DNA from: Curtobacterium sp. MCBD17_035
Lineage (GTDB): Bacteria; Actinomycetota; Actinomycetes; Actinomycetales; Microbacteriaceae
NCBI RefSeq assembly: GCF_003234815.2
Contig: NZ_CP126279.1
Coordinates: 2,046,001-2,110,000 of the forward strand
DNA: 64,000 nt
Direction: 5' to 3'
Shown: positions 26,189 to 34,843 of the stretch, in pieces
Numbering within the stretch: position 1 is the stretch's first letter
How the letters are laid out: each line of letters starts with the position of its first letter
Translations under genes and position numbers: made by a program
Notes under the pieces: generated by a model
Databases searched by the model: none
Told to the model about the DNA's origin: nothing
Seen by the model: only the letters and a program-made list of their open reading frames with translations

Positions 26189-26934
26189 GAGTCCCGCTGC
26201 TCCACGCCCGCGAAGACGTCCGGGTAGTCGCCGAGCCACGACCACCGGCTCGTGGGCCACGAGATCACGAACGCGCGCCCCACGACGTCGGACTCCGGCA
26301 CGAAGCCATGGCTCGGCGTCTGCCGGTTGTACCGGGAGTCCTTCGAGTCGTACCGGTTGTCACCCATCACCCACAGCGAGTGGGCCGGCACGGTGATCGA
26401 GAAGTCCGTGCCGGATGCGCGGGTCTCCCCCGCCGGCAGGGTGATGTACGGCTCCTTGATGGGCACGCCGTTCACCGAGAGCTGTCCGAAGTCGTTGCAG
26501 CAGGACACCTTGTCGCCCGGCAGCCCGATCACGCGCTTGATCAGGTGGTCGTCGCTGTCCGCGGTCCCGAGGCCGACCAGCGTGAGCAGCCACTCGGCGG
26601 CCTTGCCGAGCGCGGTGTGCGGGGTCAGGTCCGGGAGCTGCTCGCCGTCGAGCCATCCACCCGGGTCCTTGAACACGACGACGTCACCGCGCTTGAGTCC
26701 GACCACGTGCGGCACGAGTTCGTTCACGATGACCCGGTCGTTCGGGACGAGGGTCTCCTCCATCGACGCCGAGGGGATGTAGAACGACCTGATCAGGAAC
26801 GTCTTCACGAGGAACGACACGAGCAGCGCCGCGAGGAAGATGATGACGAGGTCGCGGAGGAAGGTGAGCGCTCCACTGCGGCGGCGCGGCTCGCCCCGGC
26901 GACGGGTCTCCCCGTCGGTGATCGGTTCGGTCAT
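26185..26934 (-). CDS. lepB: Signal peptidase I
   Basis: 249 residues: a basic N-terminus, one membrane anchor (FLRDLVIIFLAALLVSFLV) and an extracytoplasmic catalytic domain with Ser57 in IPSASMEETL and Lys133 in HLIKRVIGLPGDKV. Box E is WVMGDNRYDSKDSRY. It cleaves signal peptides of exported proteins. It sits downstream of rplS past a hairpin and is coupled to rnhB by GTGA. Confidence 0.95.
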   Translation of the reverse strand: MTEPITDGETRRRGEPRRRSGALTFLRDLVIIFLAALLVSFLVKTFLIRSFYIPSASMEETLVPNDRVIVNELVPHVVGLKRGDVVVFKDPGGWLDGEQLPDLTPHTALGKAAEWLLTLVGLGTADSDDHLIKRVIGLPGDKVSCCNDFGQLSVNGVPIKEPYITLPAGETRASGTDFSITVPAHSLWVMGDNRYDSKDSRYNRQTPSHGFVPESDVVGRAFVISWPTSRWSWLGDYPDVFAGVEQRDS

Positions 26935-26978
26935 TGACGTCCTGCTGGTCCTTGAACGGTGGCGGACGAAACAGCGAA

Positions 26979-27018
26979 GGCCCCCCGTCCAGCGAACACG
27001 CTACATGGACGGGAGGCC
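26979..27018 (-). terminator. Hairpin terminator after rplS
   Basis: Arms 26979-26991 and 27006-27018 pair over 13 positions with one mismatch (G-U in RNA) and a 14-nt loop; they contain GGACGGGAGGCC. Located between the rplS stop and the lepB start. Confidence 0.65.
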
Positions 27019-27059
27019 CTCGCCGACGCTCGGCGCGCTGGCTGATCCTTCGAGGAGGA

Positions 27060-27410
27060 TCAGGCTTCGCGCTTCTCCTTGATCTTCGCCTTCTTGCCGC
27101 GGAGCTCGCGGAGGTAGTAGAGCTTGGCGCGACGCACGTCACCGCGGGTCACGAGCTCGATGTGGTCGATCACCGGGGAGTGCACCGGGAAGGTCCGCTC
27201 AACGCCGACCTGGAAGCTGACCTTGCGGACCGTGAAGGTCTCGCGGACCCCGTGGCCCTGCCGGCCGATCACGACGCCCTGGAACACCTGGACACGCGAG
27301 CGCGTGCCTTCGATGATGTTGACGTGCACCTTGACGGTGTCACCGGCGCGGAAGGCGGGGATGTCGCTCTTGAGCGAGGCGGCGTCCACCTGGTCGAGGA
27401 GCTGGCTCAT
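27060..27410 (-). CDS. rplS: 50S ribosomal protein L19
   Basis: 116 residues, family length. Segments typical of L19: [43 protein letters not shown] and [11 protein letters not shown]. Start ATG at 27410. In most genomes rplS follows trmD directly; here an oppositely oriented map gene lies between them. Confidence 0.97.
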   Translation of the reverse strand: MSQLLDQVDAASLKSDIPAFRAGDTVKVHVNIIEGTRSRVQVFQGVVIGRQGHGVRETFTVRKVSFQVGVERTFPVHSPVIDHIELVTRGDVRRAKLYYLRELRGKKAKIKEKREA

Positions 27411-27636
27411 GATGTGTCACTCTCTGCGGCCGCGCACGGGTCGGTCGCTGATCGATGGGAAGATGTGGTGCGTGCCCCACGAGCGGCGGTTCCCCCGTGG
27501 CAGAACCAGGCCAGGGCACGGCTGTCCATCTTGCCACAGGCTGTATGGCCAGCGCCACCCGGGCCGTCAGCCGGGACCACGTCCCGCGCGGGGTCGGCGT
27601 GCCGAAGCGCGGCCCGTGCGGTGCAGGATGGTGTGC

Positions 27637-28428
27637 ATGATCGAACTGCGCACCCCCGCCGAGCTCGACGGCCTCCGCACCGCCGGACGGTTCGTCGCGG
27701 ACGTCCTGGACGCGCTCGTCGACGCCACCGACGTCGGCGTCGACCTGCTCGACCTCGACGCGCTGGCCGGTCGGATGATCGCGGAGCGCGGCGCGGAGAG
27801 CTGCTACGTCGACTACCACCCGTCGTTCGGCGCGATGCCGTTCGGCCGGTACCTCTGCACGTCCGTCAACGACGCCGCGCTGCACGGCCTGCCCCACGCG
27901 CAGCGCCTCGTCGACGGCGATCTGGTGAGCCTCGACTTCGCCGCGAGCGTGGACGGCTGGGTCGCGGACTCGGCCGTGACGGTCCAGGTGGGGACCCCGC
28001 GCGCCGAGGACCAGCGCCTCGTCGCGACCGTCCGGCGCGCGCTCGACGCGGGGATCGCCGCGGCGCGTCCCGGCAACCGTCTCGGCGACGTCTCGTCGGC
28101 CATCGGCTCGGTGGCACGGGATGCGGGCTACCCGGTCAACCTCCAGTTCGGCGGCCACGGTGTCGGCCGCTCGATGCACGGCGACCCCCACGTCCCGAAC
28201 GACGGCCGCGCGGGCCGGGGGATGGTCCTCCGTCCCGGTCTCGTGATGGCGATCGAGCCGTGGCTCATGGCCGGCACGGACGAGCTCTACCAGGACCAGG
28301 ACGGCTGGACCCTGCGCAGCAGCGACGGGTCGCGGGCGGCGCACGTCGAGCACACCGTGGCGGTCACGGAGGACGGCCCGGAGGTCCTCACGCTGCGCAG
28401 CGCCGAGCGGGCCGCCCTCCTCGCCTGA
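27637..28428 (+). CDS. map: Type I methionine aminopeptidase
   Basis: 263 residues. Removes N-terminal Met from nascent proteins. Metal ligands appear in order: Asp in LDFAASVDGW, Asp in VADSAVTV, His in FGGHGVGRSMH, Glu in VMAIEPW and Glu in HVEHTVAV. It lacks the zinc-finger extension of some actinobacterial paralogues. The ATG at 27637 lies 7 nt after CAGGAT, consistent with a leaderless transcript. It converges on trmD with only 3 nt between the stops. Confidence 0.94.
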   Translation: MIELRTPAELDGLRTAGRFVADVLDALVDATDVGVDLLDLDALAGRMIAERGAESCYVDYHPSFGAMPFGRYLCTSVNDAALHGLPHAQRLVDGDLVSLDFAASVDGWVADSAVTVQVGTPRAEDQRLVATVRRALDAGIAAARPGNRLGDVSSAIGSVARDAGYPVNLQFGGHGVGRSMHGDPHVPNDGRAGRGMVLRPGLVMAIEPWLMAGTDELYQDQDGWTLRSSDGSRAAHVEHTVAVTEDGPEVLTLRSAERAALLA

Positions 28429-28431
28429 CGT

Positions 28432-29118
28432 CTACTCACCGAGGAGGTCCGGGCGGACCCGCCGCGTCCGCTCGAGCTGCTGCTCGTGACGCCACGCGGC
28501 GACGCGCCCGTGGTGCCCGCTGAGCAGGACCTCGGGGACGTCGAGACCCCGCCAGGACGCCGGCTTCGTGTAGCTCGGGTACTCGAGCAGGCCGTCCTCG
28601 TGCGACTCCTCGGTGAGGCTCTCGGGGTTGCCGACGACGCCCGGGACGAGCCGCCCCACGGCCTCGACGATCGCCATCGCCGCGACCTCGCCACCGTTGA
28701 GCACGTAGTCCCCGAGCGAGACCTCACGCACGGACGCGCGAGAGGACGCCCACTCGACGACCCGCGCGTCGATGCCCTCGTACCGGCCGCACGCGAACAC
28801 GAGGTGTTCCTGCTCGGCGAGGGCACGCGCGGTCTCCTGTCGGAACGGCACCCCGGCAGGGGTCGGCACGACGAGGGTCGAGGACCGGTCGGGCCGCAGG
28901 AGCCCTTCGAGCGTGAGGCCCCACGGCTCCGGCTTCATCACCATGCCGGCACCGCCGCCGTACGGGGTGTCGTCGACGGTCCGGTGGCGGTCCGAGGTGT
29001 GGTCGCGGAGGTCGTGCACGTGCACGTCGAGCAGACCCCCCTGCCGCGCGCGACCGAGGAGCGAGACGTCCAGCACGCCGAAGAACTCCGGGAAGATCGT
29101 GACGATGTCGATCCGCAC
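28432..29118 (-). CDS. trmD: tRNA (guanine-N1)-methyltransferase TrmD
   Basis: Methylates G37 of tRNAs using SAM. 228 residues with the trefoil-knot SPOUT fold: [21 protein letters not shown] at the N-terminus, [30 protein letters not shown], and the knot loop [20 protein letters not shown]. The start is GTG, 3 nt after the rimM stop. Confidence 0.96.
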   Translation of the reverse strand: MRIDIVTIFPEFFGVLDVSLLGRARQGGLLDVHVHDLRDHTSDRHRTVDDTPYGGGAGMVMKPEPWGLTLEGLLRPDRSSTLVVPTPAGVPFRQETARALAEQEHLVFACGRYEGIDARVVEWASSRASVREVSLGDYVLNGGEVAAMAIVEAVGRLVPGVVGNPESLTEESHEDGLLEYPSYTKPASWRGLDVPEVLLSGHHGRVAAWRHEQQLERTRRVRPDLLGE

Positions 29119-29121
29119 GGG

Positions 29122-29730
29122 TCAGTCCTCGTCGTGGTCGGTGGCGGACCCGTCGGCCTCCGCCTCCGACGCACCGGCGGCGTCCTCCGGGCCGTCGGCG
29201 GCGTCCTCGGGCGCTTCGATGACCTCCTCGAACAGCCCGGTCGGGGGCGTCACGGTGAGCGTGCCCCCGGCGATGTCCACCGACGGGACGATCGCGCTCA
29301 CGAACGGGACGAGGACCTCACCACGGGACGGCGTGTCGATCGCCAGCAGGTCCTGCGCCGGCAGGTGGTCGACCCGCGCGACCGTCCCGACCTCGACGCC
29401 CTCGCGGAGGACCCGGAGCCCGACGAGCTGGTGGTCGTACCATGCGTCGTCCTCGCCCGTCGGCTCGTCCTCGTCCTGCTCGACCCAGAGGATCGCCTTG
29501 ACGAGCGTCTCGGCGACCGTCCGGTCGGGGACACCGACGAAGAACGCGACGGGGTGCGCGTTGTACCACCGGAGCTCCTGGAGCTCGAGGTCCTTGCCGG
29601 ACCACGGCGAATCGTCCGGCACCTGGAGCGAGAAGACGGCTCCCGGGGTGAACCGACGGTCCGGGTCGTCGGTGTAGAGCTCGAGCTTGAGACCGCCCTT
29701 GAGCCCGTGCGCCTTGCTGAGTCGACCCAC
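29122..29730 (-). CDS. rimM: 16S rRNA processing protein RimM
   Basis: 202 residues from the GTG at 29730 (GRLSKAHGLKGGLKLELYTD). The N-terminal RimM barrel and the PRC-like C-terminal domain (WYDHQLVGLRVLREG, HLPAQDLLAIDT) are clear. The tail after the PRC domain is acidic and Ala-rich. The start is uncertain: no Shine-Dalgarno precedes 29730, and homologues usually carry several residues before VGRL. An ATT codon at 29757, inside the end of khpA, would give such an N-terminus (TTQLRVGRL). Confidence 0.93.
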   Translation of the reverse strand: MGRLSKAHGLKGGLKLELYTDDPDRRFTPGAVFSLQVPDDSPWSGKDLELQELRWYNAHPVAFFVGVPDRTVAETLVKAILWVEQDEDEPTGEDDAWYDHQLVGLRVLREGVEVGTVARVDHLPAQDLLAIDTPSRGEVLVPFVSAIVPSVDIAGGTLTVTPPTGLFEEVIEAPEDAADGPEDAAGASEAEADGSATDHDED

Positions 29731-29749
29731 CCGGAGCTGGGTCGTGCGA

Positions 29750-29986
29750 CTAGGAATCGGTGTCGACCACGTCGACCCGCACCCGCTGACCGTCGGCGAG
29801 CGCCGACACGAGGGTGCGGAGCGCCTTCGCGGTCCGTCCGGCGCGTCCGATCACGCGGCCGAGGTCCTCGGGGTGCACACGCACCTCGAGGACCTCGCCA
29901 CGCGGAGAGGTGGAGCTGGCGACGCGCACGTCGTCAGGGTGATCGACGATCCCCTTGACGAGGTGCGTCAGCGCGGATTCGAGCAA
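29750..29986 (-). CDS. khpA: KH-domain RNA-binding protein KhpA
   Basis: 78 residues, single KH domain with HPEDLGRVIGRAGRTAKALR (GxxG loop GRAG). It must start at the TTG at 29986, because a stop codon lies two codons upstream in frame. It sits 3 nt after rpsP and before rimM, the conserved actinobacterial and Firmicute position. KhpA with KhpB binds many RNAs and affects division and envelope growth in other bacteria. Confidence 0.92.
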   Translation of the reverse strand: MLESALTHLVKGIVDHPDDVRVASSTSPRGEVLEVRVHPEDLGRVIGRAGRTAKALRTLVSALADGQRVRVDVVDTDS

Positions 29987-29989
29987 GAC

Positions 29990-30400
29990 CTACGCCTCGG
30001 CTGCGGTCTCGTCGGTGGCGTCCGCGGCCGGAGCGGCCGGGGCCTGCTTCTCCGACTTCGGCTTGAGGACCGGCTTCTTCTTGTCGTCGGCGACGAAGGC
30101 CTGCTTCGGCTCGGCGGTCTTGACGGTGCTCGTCGCCGAGGCGTCGCCCTTGAACTTGCCCCAGTCACCCGTGAGCTTGAGGAGGGCGGCGACCTGCTCG
30201 GTCGGCTGCGCGCCGACGCCGAGCCAGTACTGCGCGCGGTCCGAGTCGATGTCGATGACCGAGGGCTCCTCGGTCGGGTGGTACTTGCCGATCTCCTCGA
30301 TGACACGACCATCGCGCTTGGTGCGCGAGTCGGCGACGACGACACGGTAGTACGGCGCTCGGATCTTCCCGAGGCGCTTGAGGCGGATCTTGACAGCCAC
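29990..30400 (-). CDS. rpsP: 30S ribosomal protein S16
   Basis: 136 residues from the GTG at 30400, which has AGGAGC at good distance; upstream open frame is not S16. The core is [20 protein letters not shown] through [20 protein letters not shown]. The C-terminal ~45 residues are a Lys/Ala/Glu-rich tail typical of actinobacterial S16. First gene of rpsP-khpA-rimM-trmD. Confidence 0.96.
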   Translation of the reverse strand: MAVKIRLKRLGKIRAPYYRVVVADSRTKRDGRVIEEIGKYHPTEEPSVIDIDSDRAQYWLGVGAQPTEQVAALLKLTGDWGKFKGDASATSTVKTAEPKQAFVADDKKKPVLKPKSEKQAPAAPAADATDETAAEA

Positions 30401-30577
30401 GTTTGCTCCTGTTGCGTGTTCAGAGTGGTTGAACTGCCGACCGTGGGCGTGGGGGCACACGCGGCGAAAGCTCGGATGGAAGTCGCGCACCGCCTGATAG
30501 AGGGTCGGGCGGGCAGGACTCGACCGTTCATTCTTGCAGATGACCGGGAGGCTCGCCAACCGGCACGCGGTCGGGCG

Positions 30578-32689
30578 TCAGGGAGCGAGCCGCCGGACCG
30601 CTTCGAGCGCCTCCGTGGTCGCGCGGACCGCGTCCACCGAACGGGCGTCCCGCGCACCGCCGACGACCGCGAACGGCACCCCGGTCGCCGCGAGTTCCGA
30701 CGCCAGGTCGCTCGACGCCTCCTGCCCGGCGCAGAGCACCACCGTGTCCGCGGGCACGGCGACCGGTGTGCCGTCCTCGTCGAGGATCCGGAGCACCCCG
30801 GGCTCGATCCCCACGTACTCGCGCACGCCTCCGATGAAGCGGACCCCCGCGTCCCGGAGACGGCCGAGCGCGACCCAGCGCGAGGTGATCCCCACACCCT
30901 GTCCGAACTTGCCGGAGCGGCGGAGCACGGTCACGTCGGGCCCCGGCCGGAGCGTGCGGTCAGCGGCGGGTTCGCGCTGCGGCAGGTCACCGACGAGCCC
31001 GTCGAAGCCGTCGAGCCCCCAGCGCTCGTCGAACTCCGCGGCCCGACGCGACTCGTCGGGGGACTCCACGAGGAACGCGGCCGTGTCGACACCGATCCCA
31101 CCGCCGCCGATCACGGCCACGCTGCCCGCGGGAACGCCGTGCCGGAGCGCCTGCTCGTACGTGACGACGTGCGGCAGGTCCGCTCCGGGGATCGTCACCG
31201 TGCGGGGCACGACGCCGGAGGCGAGCACGACGCCGTCGCTGTCGGCGAGGTCGGCGGCGGTGGCGGTCCGGCCGAGCAGGACCTCCGCGCCGCGCTCGAC
31301 GAGTTCCGCGTGCGCGGACCGGACCGGACCGGCGTAGTCCTCTTTCCCGGGGATGCGGGAGGCGAGCCCGAACTGCCCGCCGAGCTCGTCCGCGCGCTCC
31401 CAGAGTCGCACCCGGTGCCCGCGACGCGCCGCGTCGACGGCCGCCGCGAGACCCGCCGGTCCCCCGCCGACGACGTCGATCCGCTTCGGCTCGGCGGTCG
31501 GACGGACCGGGAACGCGACCTCACGAGCGGCCCGCGGGTTCACGAGGCACGACACCGGCTGACCGACGATCGACCGGTCGAGGCACGCCTGGTTGCAGCC
31601 GATGCACGTCGTGACCAGGTCGAACCGGCCGCGGAGGCTCGTGCCGACGATGGACGGATCGGCGAGGAACGGGCGGGCGAGGGCCACCGCATCGACGAGC
31701 CCGCGTTCGAGGACCGCCTCGACGTCGCGGAGGTCGGTCATGCGGTTCGACGCCAGCACCCGGACGTCCGGGCGGTCGGAGGAGCGCACGACGCGCGCGA
31801 TGCGTTCGACGTACGACAGCCAAACACCGTGCGGCACGGCGGCCTGCACGGTCGGTACCCGGGACTCGTGCCAGCCGACCCCGACGCTGATGCCGTCGAT
31901 CCCGGTCGGCAGCAGGTCGCGGACGAGTGCGTCGACGTCCTCCGGCGACGACGACCCGGGCATGAGGTCGACCCCGGACAGGCGGATCGTCACCGCGAGG
32001 TCCGGTACCGCGCTGCGGACGGCGCGCGCGACCTCCACGGCGAACCGCCGCCGACGCTCGGGGTCGCCACCCCATGCGTCGTCCCGCTGGTTCGTGAGCG
32101 GCGAGCAGAACTGGTTGACGAGGTAGCCCTCGGACGCCATGATCTCGACGCCGTCGAACCCGATGTCCCGAGCGGCCCGGGCCGCGTCGGCGAAGTCCTC
32201 GATCGTCCGGAGGACCTCGTCGTGGGTCAGCGCCTCGGGCACGACACCGCGCGCGGCCGCCCACGGCAGGGGCGACGGCGCGACGGCGCGCTGCGGCGCA
32301 CCGTTCCGGTCCGTGAGCCCGGCGACCAGGGCGTAGCGACCAGCGTGGAAGAGCTGGGCGAGGACTGCGCCGCCCTCCGCATGCACGGCGTCGACGGCGG
32401 TGCGGAAGCGGTCGTCGGTGTCCCCCACCCCGAACACCGCGAAGTCCGGGCCGCCGCGCGCCTCGTCGTTGACCGCGATGCCGCCGGTGATGAGCAGCGC
32501 CGCTCCCCCGGCGGCTCGCTCCCGGTAGAACGCGGCCATGCCGGCGCCACCGTCGTCGTGCACCTCGAGTCCGGTGTGCATGCTGCCCATCACGACACGA
32601 TGCGGCAACGTGATCGGACCGAGCGACCACGGGGTCGTGGTGACGGCGAGCGGTGCGGCGGTCGTCAGCGGTGTCGACGGGTCGGACAT
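30578..32689 (-). CDS. 2,4-dienoyl-CoA reductase-like flavin/iron-sulfur oxidoreductase (AnsM-like, CHC-CoA cluster)
   Basis: 703 residues. Residues 1 to about 350 are an old-yellow-enzyme TIM barrel (LGPITLPHRVVMGSM, ASEGYLVNQFCSPLTNQRDD). A four-Cys [4Fe-4S] site follows at 362, 365, 369 and 381 (CIGCNQACLDR, then VSCLVNP). The C-terminal half has two dinucleotide folds (VVGGGPAGLAAAVDAA and AVIGGGGIGVDTAAF). This is the FadH/2,4-dienoyl-CoA reductase architecture. Alone it would be called a beta-oxidation enzyme. Here it is the last gene of a run encoding an EPSPS-like/CoA-ligase fusion, an acyl-CoA dehydrogenase and an SDR, so it most likely corresponds to AnsM/PlmM in cyclohexanecarboxyl-CoA formation. 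The ATG at 32689 is 13 nt after the SDR stop. Family assignment is sure; pathway role inferred. Confidence 0.87.
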   Translation of the reverse strand: MSDPSTPLTTAAPLAVTTTPWSLGPITLPHRVVMGSMHTGLEVHDDGGAGMAAFYRERAAGGAALLITGGIAVNDEARGGPDFAVFGVGDTDDRFRTAVDAVHAEGGAVLAQLFHAGRYALVAGLTDRNGAPQRAVAPSPLPWAAARGVVPEALTHDEVLRTIEDFADAARAARDIGFDGVEIMASEGYLVNQFCSPLTNQRDDAWGGDPERRRRFAVEVARAVRSAVPDLAVTIRLSGVDLMPGSSSPEDVDALVRDLLPTGIDGISVGVGWHESRVPTVQAAVPHGVWLSYVERIARVVRSSDRPDVRVLASNRMTDLRDVEAVLERGLVDAVALARPFLADPSIVGTSLRGRFDLVTTCIGCNQACLDRSIVGQPVSCLVNPRAAREVAFPVRPTAEPKRIDVVGGGPAGLAAAVDAARRGHRVRLWERADELGGQFGLASRIPGKEDYAGPVRSAHAELVERGAEVLLGRTATAADLADSDGVVLASGVVPRTVTIPGADLPHVVTYEQALRHGVPAGSVAVIGGGGIGVDTAAFLVESPDESRRAAEFDERWGLDGFDGLVGDLPQREPAADRTLRPGPDVTVLRRSGKFGQGVGITSRWVALGRLRDAGVRFIGGVREYVGIEPGVLRILDEDGTPVAVPADTVVLCAGQEASSDLASELAATGVPFAVVGGARDARSVDAVRATTEALEAVRRLAP

Positions 32690-32702
32690 GGGCGCGAGGG
32701 TC

Positions 32703-33521
32703 CTACTCCGGCAGGACGGCGTCGCGCAGCGGCGACGTCGTGTCCGACCAGAAGGGCGGCGCGATGACGGTGAGCCCACCGTCGACCGACAGCACCTGTC
32801 CGGTGATGTAGGACGCCTTGTCCGAGAGCAGGAAGTCGACCGCGTCCGCCATGTCGTCCGGGGTGCCGGGCCGCTGCAGCGGCAGCTTCTCGAGCACGGT
32901 GTGCATCGGGGCCTGACCGGGGACGTTCGAGTAGAAGTAGTCGAGCGAGTCGGTGTCGATGAGTCCGCCGTTGACCGCGTTGACGGTGATCTGCCGCGGA
33001 CCGAACTCGACCGCCATGTACTTCATGTAGGACTCGGTCATCGCCTTCGCGGCGCCGAGCGCGGCGTACGTGGGGAACGCCCGCAGCGAGCCGTAGGACG
33101 TGACGACGACGATCCGACCGCCGTCGTCCATGAGCTCCGCCGCGCGCTGGGCGCCGAGCACGAACGACCGCGCGTTGGTCGCGTAGCTGCGGTCGAGGTG
33201 GTGGAGCTTCAGCTCCTTGACGGCCTTGAACGCGCTGGCTGCCGCGTTCGCCACGAAGTAGTCGAGCCGTCCGTAGGTGTCGCGGACGACGTCGAAGAGC
33301 GCGTCGATGGACTCGGGCTGCTCGATGTCGACCTGGGCGGTGATGCCGTCACCACCGGCGGCCTTGACGTCGGCGAGCGACTCCTCGGCCAGGTCGGCGT
33401 TGCCCTTGTAGGTCACGACGACGGTGACGCCGCGCGCGCCGAGCTTCTTCGCGAGCAGGCGGCCGATGCCGCGGGATGCGCCGGTGATGACGGCGACGGG
33501 TGCACTGGTGGTGTCGGCCAC
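32703..33521 (-). CDS. SDR-family enoyl reductase, FabL/ChcA-like (1-cyclohexenylcarbonyl-CoA reductase candidate)
   Basis: 272 residues from the GTG at 33521, preceded by AAGGAA. The N-terminal TGASRGIG is the cofactor site and NAAAS follows. The catalytic pair is Tyr152 and Lys159 in TYAALGAAK, i.e. Tyr-x6-Lys rather than the Tyr-x3-Lys of ordinary SDRs. That spacing plus RQITVNAVNGGLIDTDSLDYF matches enoyl-ACP reductase III (FabL). ChcA of the ansatrienin and phoslactomycin pathways is an SDR enoyl-CoA reductase of the same size. In this gene set the natural reading is ChcA, which saturates the ring double bond of 1-cyclohexenylcarbonyl-CoA and probably acts at more than one step. An alternative is a genuine FabL serving fatty-acid synthesis. 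Confidence 0.85.
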   Translation of the reverse strand: MADTTSAPVAVITGASRGIGRLLAKKLGARGVTVVVTYKGNADLAEESLADVKAAGGDGITAQVDIEQPESIDALFDVVRDTYGRLDYFVANAAASAFKAVKELKLHHLDRSYATNARSFVLGAQRAAELMDDGGRIVVVTSYGSLRAFPTYAALGAAKAMTESYMKYMAVEFGPRQITVNAVNGGLIDTDSLDYFYSNVPGQAPMHTVLEKLPLQRPGTPDDMADAVDFLLSDKASYITGQVLSVDGGLTVIAPPFWSDTTSPLRDAVLPE

Positions 33522-33613
33522 GGGGGTTCCTTGTCTCGCTGGTGCCGGCGCGTGCGCGCCGGTCGGGGGTGGGGCGGACGTCACGCGGGTGGGACGGTCA
33601 CGCTGGTGCTGAC

Positions 33614-33655
33614 GGTCGGGAGGCACGGGACGGGCCCGCCCCGCGCCTCCCGACC
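33614..33655 (-). terminator. Hairpin inside the cyclohexane gene set (attenuator?)
   Basis: Perfect 11-bp repeat GGTCGGGAGGC/GCCTCCCGACC, arms 33614-33624 and 33645-33655 with a GC-rich 20-nt loop. It lies 9 nt after the acyl-CoA dehydrogenase stop and about 90 nt before the SDR start. There is no U tract, so partial termination or mRNA stabilisation is as likely as a true end. Confidence 0.5.
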
Positions 33656-33664
33656 GAGGTCATG

Positions 33665-34843
33665 TCAGAATCGCGCCTGCCCGGTGACGACCGCGCGGCC
33701 GACCACGAGCTTCTGGATCTCGTTCGTGCCCTCCTCGAAGCGCTGCGCACGGGCGTCGCGGTACACGCGCTCGATGGTGTTGCGCTTCCAGTAGCCGGAT
33801 CCGCCGTGCACCTGCAGGGCCTTGTCGGTGACCCGCGCGAGCATGTCCACGGCGACCATCTTCGACGCGCTCGAGAGCGTTCCCGCGTCGGGGCGGCCCT
33901 CCTCGTAGGCGCGGGCGGCCTCGTACACCAGGGCCCGCGCGGCCGCGATGTCCGCGTAGTTCTCGGCGAGGTAGAACTGGATCGCCTGTCGACTGCTCAG
34001 CTTCTTGCCGAAGGTCTCGCGGGTGTTCGCGTACTCGACAGCCAGTTCGTTCGCACGCTCGGCCAGACCGACGGCGCTCATCGCGACCGACACGCGGCTC
34101 GGCAGGAGGAACCCGCCGAGCGCGACCTCGAGCCCCTGGCCCTCCTCGCCGAGGCGCGCGGACACCGGCACCGGGACGTCGTGGAACTTGAGGATGGCGT
34201 GGTCGGTGCCCCGGATGCCCATGGTGTCCGAGTCGTCGATCACCTCGGCACCCGGCAGACCCGAGTTCGGCATGAGGAACGCGACCGTGCCCTCCTGGCC
34301 CGTCGACCCCTCGAGCCGCGCCGCCAGCAGCCAGTAGTCGCACTTCACGCCGAACGTGATGAGGTGCTTCTCGCCGTTCATGACGTAGGTGTCACCCTCG
34401 CGCCGGACGGTCGTGCGGATGTCCGCACCGGTACCCGCGGTCGCTTCGGTCAGCGTGAACGCCACGAGCGTGTCACCGGCGATCGACGGCTTGACGACCT
34501 CTTCGAGCTGCTCCGGAGTCGCGTACGGCGCCATGGCGCGCCACGTGCCGTTGATGACGTGCACGAGCATGCGGATCGAGCCGTGGGAGCGCGAGATGAT
34601 CTCCATGATCTCGAGGTAGCGCGGGAACGGGATCCCACGACCGCCGAGCTCGACGGGCGCCGCCAGGCCCAGCCACCCACGCTCGCGCAGGTCCACGAGG
34701 ACCTGCGGGGGGACCTGCCCGGTGCGCTCGATCTCGTTCGCGTAGTCCTCGCCGGGGCCGCGCACCCACGCGTCCACCTCGGCCTTGAGCTGCTGGAACG
34801 CGTCCTCGTCGAACGGGGCCACGGTCTCGGTCACCTGCGTCAT
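33665..34843 (-). CDS. Acyl-CoA dehydrogenase (AnsL-like, CHC-CoA cluster)
   Basis: 392 residues, FAD-dependent. The three-domain fold is evident: N-terminal helices (GWLGLAAPVELGGRG), the middle FAD-binding strands (LVAFTLTEATAGTGADI, MNGEKHLITFG) and the C-terminal helical domain with RETFGKKLSSRQAIQFYLAE and QVHGGSGYW. The catalytic base Glu371 is in the conserved EGTNEIQ motif. The ATG overlaps the stop of the upstream fusion gene as ATGA, so the two are translationally coupled. By position and family it corresponds to AnsL/PlmL of the shikimate-to-cyclohexanecarboxylate pathway, where a CoA thioester undergoes dehydrogenation or isomerisation. A generic short-chain acyl-CoA dehydrogenase is the alternative. 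Confidence 0.88.
   Translation of the reverse strand: MTQVTETVAPFDEDAFQQLKAEVDAWVRGPGEDYANEIERTGQVPPQVLVDLRERGWLGLAAPVELGGRGIPFPRYLEIMEIISRSHGSIRMLVHVINGTWRAMAPYATPEQLEEVVKPSIAGDTLVAFTLTEATAGTGADIRTTVRREGDTYVMNGEKHLITFGVKCDYWLLAARLEGSTGQEGTVAFLMPNSGLPGAEVIDDSDTMGIRGTDHAILKFHDVPVPVSARLGEEGQGLEVALGGFLLPSRVSVAMSAVGLAERANELAVEYANTRETFGKKLSSRQAIQFYLAENYADIAAARALVYEAARAYEEGRPDAGTLSSASKMVAVDMLARVTDKALQVHGGSGYWKRNTIERVYRDARAQRFEEGTNEIQKLVVGRAVVTGQARF

Noticed and set aside
27455-27640. Short open frame between rplS and map
   Set aside because: No ribosome-binding site, atypical composition, and it overlaps the map promoter region.
30578-34843. Reading the run as a simple fatty-acid beta-oxidation operon
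   Set aside because: No thiolase or hydratase/hydroxyacyl-CoA dehydrogenase is present, and an EPSPS-like domain heads the operon; the CHC-CoA pathway explains all members.
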